From contig JAPZSB010000007.1 of the NCBI GenBank assembly GCA_027531565.1, forward strand, positions 124,001 to 188,000: DNA of 64,000 nt, given 5' to 3'. Made by a program: the position numbers and the translations under genes. This document shows, in pieces, positions 29,485 to 38,403 of this stretch; within the stretch, counting starts at the first letter, position 1; each line of letters starts with the position of its first letter. Below the pieces are notes generated by a model, which was not told the origin of the DNA, made no database searches, and saw only the letters and a program-made list of their open reading frames with translations. The stretch is from Beijerinckiaceae bacterium. Lineage in GTDB: Bacteria; Pseudomonadota; Alphaproteobacteria; Rhizobiales; Beijerinckiaceae.

Positions 29485-32400
29485 ATGACGGCACAGCGCA
29501 AATCCTCCCACTCCGCGATCATCGGCGCTGCCTGTCGCTTGCCCGGCGCGTCGTCGGTTGCCGAGTTCTGGTCGCTGCTGGTCGAGGGCCGCAATTCCGT
29601 GCGGCGCCAGCCCGACCATCGCTGGAGCGTCGAGCGGTTCCTGCGGCCCGGCAATCCCGAGCCCGGCTTCGCCTATACCTTTGCCGGCGGCTATCTCGAC
29701 GACCCGCTGGGCTTCGACCCGGCGCCGTTCGGCGTGTCGCCGCGCGAGGCGCAGCAGATGGACCCTCAGCAGCGCCTGCTGCTCGAAGTGGTCTGGGAAG
29801 CGCTCGAGGATGCCGGCATTCCCGCGTCGAGCGTCGCGGGGACGCAGGTCGGCGTGTATGTCGGCGCGTCGATGGTGGATTACCAGGGCACGGCGTCGCT
29901 CGACCCGGCAGTGATGGAAAGCCACTTCATGACCGGCAACTCGCTGGCCGTGCTGTCGAACCGCATTTCCTACATCTATGATTTCAAGGGCCCGAGCTTC
30001 ACGCTGGATTCGGCCTGCTCCTCGTCCTTCGTCGCGCTCAAGCAGGCGACTGACGCGCTCGAGGAAGGCAAGATCGACCTCGCTGTCGTGGCGGGCGTCA
30101 ACATGCTGCTCTCGCCGGTGCCCTTCATCGGGTTCAGCCAGGCGCGCATGCTCTCGCCGACGGGCCTGTCCCGCCCCTTCTCTGCCAAGGCCGACGGCTA
30201 TGTCCGGTCCGAGGGCGCCGTCGTCCTCGTGCTGCGCCGCGAGCGTGACGCGCTGGACAAGGGCGAGCGGATCCGCGGTTTCGTGGTCGGCGCCTCCGTC
30301 AATTCGGATGGCCGGACGACCGGCATCTCGCTGCCCTCGATCGAAGGCCAGCGCGACCTGATCGACCGCTTCTATGCCGATATCGGCGTGGCGCCGGATG
30401 CCCTCGCCTTTGTCGAGGCGCATGGCACCGGCACCAAGGTCGGGGATCCGATCGAGGCGAATGCGATCGGCCAGTCCCTCGGGCAGAAGCGCAAGGCGCC
30501 GCTGCCGATCGGATCGGTCAAATCGAATATCGGCCATCTCGAGGCGGCGTCCGGTCTGGCCGGGCTGCTGAAATCGATCCTCGCGCTGGAGCACCGGCTG
30601 CTGCCACCGTCGCTCTTCCTCGACCAGACCAACGAAATGATCGATTTCGAGGCGCTCAATCTCGTGCCGAATGCGGCTGCGCGGCCTCTGGCGCTCGAAA
30701 ACGGTGCCGAATATGCAGCAATCTGCAATTACGGCTTCGGCGGCACCAATGCGCATGTGCTGGTCAAGGCCGCGCCGCCCGCCGTGGCAGCGGCCGAAGC
30801 CGGCCGGGCCACGCATCTCATGCTGACCGCCGCCGATCGCGAGAGCCTCGCCCGGCAGGCCGAACGCGTCGCGGATGCGCTTGACGCCGGTCTCGATGCC
30901 GGGCTCGCCGCGGCGACCCTGGCCCATGGCCGCGACGCGCTGAAGACCCGGCTCGTCGTGCCGCTGGTCGAAGGTCAAGATGCAGCGGCGGCCCTGCGGC
31001 TCTTCGCGGATGGACAGGCGGACTCCGCCGGCCATGCTTCCGGGCAGGCAGCCTCCGCCGATGCGCCGGTCGTGTTCGTCTTTTCAGGCAATGGCAGCCA
31101 GTATGCCGAGATGGGCCATGCCGCCTATGCCGGCAATGCCCGGTTCCGGGCCGAGGTCGCCGAGATCGACGCGCTGTTCCGGCCGCTTTCGGGCTGGTCG
31201 CTGACGGACAAGCTGACCGCGCCGGTCCCCTCAGCGGAACTCGAGCAGACCTCGATCGCGCAGCCGCTCATCTATGCGATCCAGTCGGCCCTCGCGGGGT
31301 GCCTGGCCGAAGCCGGCATCCGGCCTTCCGCGGTGCTCGGCCATTCGGTCGGCGAGGTTGCCGCGGCGGAAGCCAGCGGCGCGCTGAGCCGTGCCGAGGC
31401 GGTGCGGCTGATCTATCTGCGGTCGAAGCACCAGGAGAAGGTGCGCGGCCTCGGCCGGATGATGGTCGTGGCGGCGGAATCGGCGCAGGTCGAACGCCTG
31501 CTGCAGGCCTTCGGGGCCGAGGCGATCGAGATCGCCGCCTATAACAGCGGCACCTCGACCACCGTGTCGGGCCCGGCCGACCTGCTGAAGAGTTTCGCCA
31601 AGCATTGCCGCGCTGCCCGCGTGGCCACGGTGGCGCTGGATATCGACTATCCCTTCCATTCCTCGGTGCTCGACGCGATCGGCCCGGCCATGGTGGCGGA
31701 TCTTGCCGGGCTTGCCCCGCGCGCGACGGAGATTCCCTTCTGCTCGACCGTCACCGGCGAGGTGAAGGCCGGCGAAACGCTCGATGCCGAATACTGGTGG
31801 CAGAATATCCGCCGGCCGGTCCGCTTCATGCAGGCCCTTCTGGCTGCCGCGCCGCAGGACGGGCGGATCTATCTGGAGGTTGGCCCCCGCGCCATCCTGA
31901 CCGGCCCGATCGCGGAAACCCTGCGCGATGCCGGCCGTTCCGGCGAGACGCTGGCCAGCCTTTCGCAGAAGGACAAGCTTGATCCGGTCGCGCTCGTGGT
32001 GGCGCGGCTGATCGCCCATGGCGCGTCCGTCGACCGGGAGCGGGTGTTCGGGCCGCGCCCGGCGCGCATGGCCGAACTGCCGGGCTATGCCTTCCAGCGG
32101 CAGAGCTACCAGCTGCCGGGCACGTCGGAACATTTCAACGCCTTCGGCAAGCTCAGCCATTCGGATGCGCGGCATCCGCTGCTCGGCGCCCGGATGGCGG
32201 ATGGTTCGCCGGAATGGCGTGCGCTGCTCGACCCGGCGATCGTGCCCTATCTCGACGATCATCGTGTCGATGGCGGGGTGATCGTGCCCGCGGCCGGACT
32301 GATCGAGATGGCGCTGGCCGCCGGGCGTGACCTGTTCGGCGAGCGCCCGCTCCAGATCGCGGAATTCGACGTGCTCCGCGCGCTGGCCATCGCGCAGGAT

Positions 32401-35400
32401 GAAACGCGCGAGATCTCCACCCGTTACGCGGAAGCCGCGAACACGATCGAAGTGTGGAGCCGCAAGCGCTTCTCCGCACAGGAATGGGTGCTCCATGCCC
32501 GCGGGCGGATCGAGCCGCTCTCCACGCCGGTCGTGCCGCCGCTGCCCGGCCCCGACCATGGCGAGGGCTATTTCCGGGACACGCCGGCCGAGGTCTATGC
32601 CGAAGCAACGCTGGCGGGTCTCGATTACGGCCCGATGTTCCAGCTGGTCACCGCCTCCGAGCGGGACGACATCACCACCCATGCCCGGCTGCGCCTGCCG
32701 GACGAAGCCGGCCTCGGCGCGTTCATGGACCGGCATGTCCTGAGCCCGGTCTCGCTCGATGCCTCGTTCCACGGCCTGTTCATCGCCCGGCCGCAGAAGG
32801 AGGGCGAGAAGAAGGCCCATCTTCCCGTGCGGTTCCGCGGCATCAAGGTCTGGCGCCATGGCGTGCCGATCCGCCAGTCGATCACCCGGCTGACGAACGA
32901 AACCGACCGGTTCAAGACCGTGGCGATCACGCTGATGGACGAGGCCGGCGAGGTTGTCGCCTTTGTCGAGGCCGCCGTGCTGCGTGCGCTGTATCTCGGC
33001 CAGGCCACGACCGCCGACCGCACCTTCCGGATCGAGGCGCTGCCGATCACGCTGCCGGCCGGCGCGCTGGCCCGCCTCGCCAAGGCCGAAATGGCCTCGA
33101 ACGACAATACCGATGACCGCGAGGTGCCGCCGGCCTGGCTCATTGCCCGGGCCTTCGCGGTCTCGCTCGCCCATCGGATCGCCATCGGGCTTGCCCCGGA
33201 TGGGAAGCTCGATCCCGCCGGCCTCGTCGCCGGTGGCCAGGTGGCCGAGGATGCGCAGCCGCTGCTCGAAGCCGCGCGCGTGATCCTCGAAGGGTTCGGG
33301 CTTGTCCAGGGCGGCGTGCTGGTGGCGGAGAACCCGCTGCCGCCGGCCGAAGAGGTCCTGACCACGCTGGTCACGAATTTTGCCGATGCCAACCTAGAAA
33401 TCCGTCTTGCGGCGCAGGCGCTGGCCCATGCCGAACGGCTGATCCGGCAGGGCGGACGGCTTGCCGTGCCGCCTTCGGCGCGCGACCAGATCGAGACATC
33501 CGGCCTGCTGGTCCAGCCGGCGCTGGTGGCCCTGCGCGAGGCGCTCGCGGCGATGGCTGGCCAGGCCGGCCGGAAGCTGCGCGTGCTGGCGATGGAGCCG
33601 TGGAGCGCCGGCCTGCTGATGGCGGTGACGCCGCTGGTCCGGGCCGGCGTGATCGAGGTGACGCTCGTCGCGCCGAACCGCAAGGCCATCGACAATGCCC
33701 GGCTGATGGGCAAGGTCGATCCCGAGATCGAATTCCTCAATCTCGAGGATGACCAGCACCTCGCCTCGCCCGTCGGGTTCGACGTGCTGGCGGGCGTGGC
33801 GTCGGCTCCGCTCGGCGGCGAGGACGGCATTCCCGCTTCGCTGCGTGGCGTGCTGCGCCCGGATGCGACGGTGCTGGTGGCGCAACCCGGCGCCGATGCC
33901 ACGCTGGATTTCCTGCTCGGCCTCTGGGCCGGCTGGTTCGCGCCGGCCGGCAGGGGCGAAGCGGGCCTGCCGCGCACGCCCTCGCCGGAGCGGACCCGGG
34001 AATCGCTGGAGCGCTTCGGCGCGGTGACGTTGGCCACGCGCCCGACAAGCGACGGGCTGGGCGGGCTGATTACCGGCCAGGTTCCGGCCCTGGCCCGCGA
34101 TGCGGCCGACACGGCCTATGCCGTGGTGGTTGCCGGCCTGACCGCCTTCGACAAGGCCCTTGCGCGCGGCGCAGACCTGATGCTCGCCGCCGATGCAACA
34201 TTGGGCGACCGCCTGGTGCAACTCGCGCAGGAAAAACGCCTGCCGCCGCATCTCGTCTATCCGGTCAGCCTCGACGGGGCCGATGCGGTGGAGCGGGTGG
34301 CGACACATATCGAGGCGATCAAGCGGATCGCCGAGGCACTCGAGCCTCTGGATAGCGGCATCCGGGTCACGATCTGCACGCAGGGCGCGCATGACGACGA
34401 TGCCGAACCCGCGGCCACGGCCAGCAGCCTCTGGGGTTTCCTCCGGGTGGCGATCAACGAGTTCCCGACCGTCGATCTGCGCCTCGCCGATTTCGACCCG
34501 GCCCTGCCGGATGCGGCCGCGCCGATGGAAGGCCTGCTCGGCCTTTCGGGGGGCGAACTGGAGGTGCTGGTGCGCGCCGACGGGCTGAAAGCCCTCCGGA
34601 TGCGCCGGAACCTGTTCCCGCCGGCGCGGCTCGGCGAGGATGAGCGCAGCGTCCTGAAATTCGAACAGGCCGGTCGCCTCGACAGCTTCACCTGGCTGCG
34701 CGAGAAGCGGCAGATGCCCGGCGCCGGCGAGATCGAGATCGAGGTTGCGGCGGTCGGCCTCAATTTCCGCGACATCCTTGTCGGCCTCGGCATTCTCGAC
34801 GATGACCTGCTCGGCGCCGGCCTCACGGCTGCCGCACTCGGTTTCGAATGTTCCGGCATTGTCACCCGCACCGGCGCCGGCGTCACCGATCTCCGCGTCG
34901 GCGATGCGGTCATGGGCTTCGCGGCGAATACCTTCGCCTCGCATCTCGTCTCGCCCGCCTGGCATTTCTTCAAGGTGCCGGAGGGCGTGAGCCTCGACGC
35001 GGCGGCAACCATCCCGGTCGCCTTCGCGACAGCGTGGTTCGCGCTCGTCAAGCGCGCGCAGATCGCTGCCGGCGATGACGTTCTGATCCATGGCGGCGCG
35101 GGCGGCGTCGGGCTGGCGGCGATCCAGTTCGCCAAGCAGGCCGGGAGCCGCGTGCTCGCCACGGCCAGCAGCGAGGAGCGCCGGGCCATCGCCCGCGCGA
35201 TGGGGGCGGACCTCACCTTCGATTCCCGGCAGGAGCGTTTCGCGGAGGCCATCCGCAGCCAGCTTGGCGGGGTCGATGTCGTCCTCAACTCGCTGGCCGG
35301 GCCGGCCATGGTCGCCAGCTTCCGGCTGGTCAAGCCGTTCGGCCGCTTCGTCGAACTGGGCAAGCGGGACTATCTCGACAATACGCAGCTGGGCCTCAGG

Positions 35401-36879
35401 CCCTTCGTGCGGAACATCGCCTATTACGGCGTCGATCTCGACGAGCTGCTGGCGCACGACCGGCCGCTGGTCGAGGCGATGATGAAGACGATCTCGGCGC
35501 AGTTCGCCTCCGGCACGCTGAAGCCCCTGCCCTATCGCGTCTTCGAGGGCGAGGATGTCGGCACGGCCTTCCGGCTGATGCAGGCCTCCGAGCATGTCGG
35601 CAAGATCGTGGTCCGCCCGTCGAAACTGGCGAGCCGCTCGATCACCGGCCTGCAGTTCCGGGCGAAACCGGGCGCCTATCTCGTCGTCGGCGGCACAAGC
35701 GGCCTCGGCTTTGCCACGGCCCGCTGGCTGGCGGGCAAGGGGGCCGGCACGCTGGTCCTCGCCTCGCGGCGCGGCCGCGTCGAGGAGGGTCTCGAGGGCG
35801 AGGTCGACGCCCTCCGCGCCCGAGGCGTGACGGTGGAGATCGTCGCGCTCGATGTCTCGGACCGCGAGGCGGTGGACGCCCTTGTCCGGGACATCGCCGA
35901 GCGTCACGGGCCGCTCCGCGGCGTGATCCATGCTGCCGTGCTGCTCGATGACGGCATGATCAGCGGCCTCACGCCGGACCGGCTGCGGGCCGTGCTCCAG
36001 GTGAAGATCGACGGGGCCCGCCATCTCGACGCGGCGACAGCCGGGCAGCCGCTGGATTTCTTCGTGGTCTATTCCTCGGCCACGACGGTGATCGGCAGCC
36101 CGGGCCAGGGTGCCTATGTGGCCGCGAATGCCTGGCTCGAGGGCTTTGCCCGCGAGCGGCGCAAGCAGGGCAAGCCGGCCCTCGCCATCGGCTGGGGCGC
36201 GATTTCCGATGTCGGGATCATCGCGCGGGACAAGCAGCTCGGCCGTCGCCTGCGGCGCACGACCGGCGTGGTCGGCATCTCCTCGTCGGAGAGCCTCGCG
36301 CATCTCGGCCGGCTGCTAGTGCTCGGCAACGAGGTCGGGCCGATGCAGTTCTACACCAATATCTCGCCCGGCGCGGCGGCGGAAAAGCTCCGGCTGATCA
36401 ACAGCCCGGCCTTTGCCGGCCTCGGCCTCGCCCGGCGCGAGGAGGATGGCGAGCAGGAAGGCGATCTCGTCACCGCGATCGAGGGGAAGAGCCGCAGCGA
36501 GGCGATCACCATCATCGTCGGTGCGCTCAAGCGCGAGATCTCGCATATCCTGCGCATGCCGGAGGAGCAGATCGATGTCAGCCGGCCGCTCGGCGAGCTT
36601 GGCCTCGATTCACTCATGGCACTGGAACTGCAGCTTTCGATCGAGCGGCTCTGCGGCACCGATGTGCCCCTGGTCGGTGCGGGGGACCGCCGCCTCGGCG
36701 ATATCGCGGCGATGATCCATACCAGCCTCGGCGGCGGCGGCGGTGACGAGGATGCGGCAGATCCGGGCGCGAATATCGCGCTCGCGATGTCGGGCCTGCA
36801 TGGCGGCAACATCACCAGCGAGGAGGCGGAAGCCCTTTCGCAGAAGCTGAAAATGGCGGGAGGCCGGCGCGGGCCATGA
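29485..36879 (+). CDS. rkpA: Type I reducing polyketide/fatty acid synthase, RkpA-like (KS-AT-DH-degenerate MT-like-ER-KR-ACP)
   Basis: KS DSACSSSFVAL; AT GHSVGE; DH HRVDGGVIVP; ER GGAGGVGLAAIQFAKQAG; KR GGTSGLGFATARWLA and YSSATTVIGSPGQGAYVAAN; ACP LGELGLDSLMALEL. Confidence 0.93.
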   Translation: MTAQRKSSHSAIIGAACRLPGASSVAEFWSLLVEGRNSVRRQPDHRWSVERFLRPGNPEPGFAYTFAGGYLDDPLGFDPAPFGVSPREAQQMDPQQRLLLEVVWEALEDAGIPASSVAGTQVGVYVGASMVDYQGTASLDPAVMESHFMTGNSLAVLSNRISYIYDFKGPSFTLDSACSSSFVALKQATDALEEGKIDLAVVAGVNMLLSPVPFIGFSQARMLSPTGLSRPFSAKADGYVRSEGAVVLVLRRERDALDKGERIRGFVVGASVNSDGRTTGISLPSIEGQRDLIDRFYADIGVAPDALAFVEAHGTGTKVGDPIEANAIGQSLGQKRKAPLPIGSVKSNIGHLEAASGLAGLLKSILALEHRLLPPSLFLDQTNEMIDFEALNLVPNAAARPLALENGAEYAAICNYGFGGTNAHVLVKAAPPAVAAAEAGRATHLMLTAADRESLARQAERVADALDAGLDAGLAAATLAHGRDALKTRLVVPLVEGQDAAAALRLFADGQADSAGHASGQAASADAPVVFVFSGNGSQYAEMGHAAYAGNARFRAEVAEIDALFRPLSGWSLTDKLTAPVPSAELEQTSIAQPLIYAIQSALAGCLAEAGIRPSAVLGHSVGEVAAAEASGALSRAEAVRLIYLRSKHQEKVRGLGRMMVVAAESAQVERLLQAFGAEAIEIAAYNSGTSTTVSGPADLLKSFAKHCRAARVATVALDIDYPFHSSVLDAIGPAMVADLAGLAPRATEIPFCSTVTGEVKAGETLDAEYWWQNIRRPVRFMQALLAAAPQDGRIYLEVGPRAILTGPIAETLRDAGRSGETLASLSQKDKLDPVALVVARLIAHGASVDRERVFGPRPARMAELPGYAFQRQSYQLPGTSEHFNAFGKLSHSDARHPLLGARMADGSPEWRALLDPAIVPYLDDHRVDGGVIVPAAGLIEMALAAGRDLFGERPLQIAEFDVLRALAIAQDETREISTRYAEAANTIEVWSRKRFSAQEWVLHARGRIEPLSTPVVPPLPGPDHGEGYFRDTPAEVYAEATLAGLDYGPMFQLVTASERDDITTHARLRLPDEAGLGAFMDRHVLSPVSLDASFHGLFIARPQKEGEKKAHLPVRFRGIKVWRHGVPIRQSITRLTNETDRFKTVAITLMDEAGEVVAFVEAAVLRALYLGQATTADRTFRIEALPITLPAGALARLAKAEMASNDNTDDREVPPAWLIARAFAVSLAHRIAIGLAPDGKLDPAGLVAGGQVAEDAQPLLEAARVILEGFGLVQGGVLVAENPLPPAEEVLTTLVTNFADANLEIRLAAQALAHAERLIRQGGRLAVPPSARDQIETSGLLVQPALVALREALAAMAGQAGRKLRVLAMEPWSAGLLMAVTPLVRAGVIEVTLVAPNRKAIDNARLMGKVDPEIEFLNLEDDQHLASPVGFDVLAGVASAPLGGEDGIPASLRGVLRPDATVLVAQPGADATLDFLLGLWAGWFAPAGRGEAGLPRTPSPERTRESLERFGAVTLATRPTSDGLGGLITGQVPALARDAADTAYAVVVAGLTAFDKALARGADLMLAADATLGDRLVQLAQEKRLPPHLVYPVSLDGADAVERVATHIEAIKRIAEALEPLDSGIRVTICTQGAHDDDAEPAATASSLWGFLRVAINEFPTVDLRLADFDPALPDAAAPMEGLLGLSGGELEVLVRADGLKALRMRRNLFPPARLGEDERSVLKFEQAGRLDSFTWLREKRQMPGAGEIEIEVAAVGLNFRDILVGLGILDDDLLGAGLTAAALGFECSGIVTRTGAGVTDLRVGDAVMGFAANTFASHLVSPAWHFFKVPEGVSLDAAATIPVAFATAWFALVKRAQIAAGDDVLIHGGAGGVGLAAIQFAKQAGSRVLATASSEERRAIARAMGADLTFDSRQERFAEAIRSQLGGVDVVLNSLAGPAMVASFRLVKPFGRFVELGKRDYLDNTQLGLRPFVRNIAYYGVDLDELLAHDRPLVEAMMKTISAQFASGTLKPLPYRVFEGEDVGTAFRLMQASEHVGKIVVRPSKLASRSITGLQFRAKPGAYLVVGGTSGLGFATARWLAGKGAGTLVLASRRGRVEEGLEGEVDALRARGVTVEIVALDVSDREAVDALVRDIAERHGPLRGVIHAAVLLDDGMISGLTPDRLRAVLQVKIDGARHLDAATAGQPLDFFVVYSSATTVIGSPGQGAYVAANAWLEGFARERRKQGKPALAIGWGAISDVGIIARDKQLGRRLRRTTGVVGISSSESLAHLGRLLVLGNEVGPMQFYTNISPGAAAEKLRLINSPAFAGLGLARREEDGEQEGDLVTAIEGKSRSEAITIIVGALKREISHILRMPEEQIDVSRPLGELGLDSLMALELQLSIERLCGTDVPLVGAGDRRLGDIAAMIHTSLGGGGGDEDAADPGANIALAMSGLHGGNITSEEAEALSQKLKMAGGRRGP

Positions 36880-38225
36880 GCGGTGCAGGCGGAAAAGACG
36901 TCAACGCGCTCCTGTCGATGATGCGCAAGGCGCCATCCGCCACGACGGCGCGACCGGACCTGCCGGAGCGCAACTACGACACGCGCTTCGAATCCCTGCC
37001 GCAATACCAGCAGATCACCTTCCAGCGTGAATTCGCGAAGTTCGCGCGGCTGGAAGTGCCCTATTACCGGCTGCACGATGTCCGGGCTGGCGCGGAAACC
37101 ATTCTCGAGGGCCGCAAACTCACCAATTTCGCGTCCTACGACTATCTCGGCCTCAACGGCCATCCCGAGATCGTCGCGGCCGCGGAAGAGGCGACACAGC
37201 GTTTCGGCACCTCGGTTTCGGCCAGCCGGATCAGCGCCGGCGAGCGGGATATCCATCGCCATCTCGAGCGCCTTCTGGCCGAGAATTATGCCACCGAGGA
37301 TTGCGTGGTGTTCAATTCCGGCCATGCCGGCGGCGTCTCGACGATTGCGAGCCTGATGGGTCCGAAGGACATCATCTTCCATGATGTGCTGAGCCATAAC
37401 TGCATCGTGGTCGGGGCGCAGCTTTCCGGCGCGACACGGCGGAACTTCGCCCATAACGATCTCGATGCGCTGGAAACGCTGCTGGAAAGCGAGCGCCATC
37501 GCTTCGAGCGCGCGATGATCATCACCGAGGGCCTGTTCTCGATGGATGGTGACGGGCCGGACCTGGCCCGCCTTGTCGCGCTCAAGAAGAAGTTCGGCTG
37601 CTGGCTGATGATGGATGACGCCCACGCCCTCGGCGTGCTCGGCGCGCGCGGCCGGGGCATCTTCGAACACCAGAATGTCGATCCGGCAGGGGTCGATCTG
37701 TGGTTCGGCACCTTGTCGAAGACGCTGGTCGGCTGTGGCGGCTATGTCGCCGGCAATGCCATCGCCATCGACCTGCTGAAATGCCACGCGCCGGGCTTCG
37801 TCTATTCCGTCGGCATGCCTGCCTCGAACGCTGCCGCCTCGGCAAAGGCGCTGGAAATCATGAACCGCGAGCCGGAGCGGGTGGCGAAGCTGCAGGCGAA
37901 CAGCCAGCTTTTCCTGCGTCTCGCCAAGGCCCGTGGCCTCGATACCGGCGATGCCTGGGGCTATGCCGTGATCCCGGTGATTGTCGGCGAGACGGCCCGG
38001 ACGCTGGTCCTGTCCGAACAGCTGAAGCGGAAGGGCTACAATGCCTTCCCGATCCTGCCGCCCGGCGTGCCGGAGAAATCCTCGCGGCTTCGCTTCTTCA
38101 TCAACGCCACGCACAGCGAGGCGCAGATCGCCGGGGCGGTCGATGCCGTCGCCACCACGCTCGACGAGATCCGCGACATCTCGGTGAAGGCCATCCTGTC
38201 GGGGCAGGTTTCGGTTCCTGGCTGA
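36876..38225 (+). CDS. rkpG: Alpha-oxoamine synthase family PLP enzyme (AONS/SPT-like; RkpG-like)
   Basis: LTNFASYDYLGLNGHPEI, DDAHALGVLGARGRG, PLP Lys motif WFGTLSKTLVGCGGY; start overlaps PKS stop. Confidence 0.92.
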   Translation: MSGAGGKDVNALLSMMRKAPSATTARPDLPERNYDTRFESLPQYQQITFQREFAKFARLEVPYYRLHDVRAGAETILEGRKLTNFASYDYLGLNGHPEIVAAAEEATQRFGTSVSASRISAGERDIHRHLERLLAENYATEDCVVFNSGHAGGVSTIASLMGPKDIIFHDVLSHNCIVVGAQLSGATRRNFAHNDLDALETLLESERHRFERAMIITEGLFSMDGDGPDLARLVALKKKFGCWLMMDDAHALGVLGARGRGIFEHQNVDPAGVDLWFGTLSKTLVGCGGYVAGNAIAIDLLKCHAPGFVYSVGMPASNAAASAKALEIMNREPERVAKLQANSQLFLRLAKARGLDTGDAWGYAVIPVIVGETARTLVLSEQLKRKGYNAFPILPPGVPEKSSRLRFFINATHSEAQIAGAVDAVATTLDEIRDISVKAILSGQVSVPG

Positions 38226-38403
38226 ACCTGCCGACGGGTGAAGGCGCCGGAGGCGGGCGGCCGGGCCTGTCGTTACGGCCCGCAACATCCCTGTTGATAA
38301 GGATCTGTCAGCCATCCCTCGAGCATTCGAGACACAATGCTGCCGATTTGTTTAAGACTGATGTGAGACAAGCTGAAGTCTTTTGCCTGCGAGGGTTGCG
38401 GCG

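Noticed and set aside
33394-36303. 969-aa minus-strand ORF inside the PKS
   Set aside because: Antisense to ER, KR and other PKS domains with intact motifs; low-complexity R/D/H/A composition typical of spurious high-GC ORFs.
38315-38378. Small inverted repeats upstream of the metalloprotease (ctcga-gcat-tcgag; aagact...agtctt)
   Set aside because: Short arms (5-6 bp), expected by chance at this scale; not enough to call an operator.
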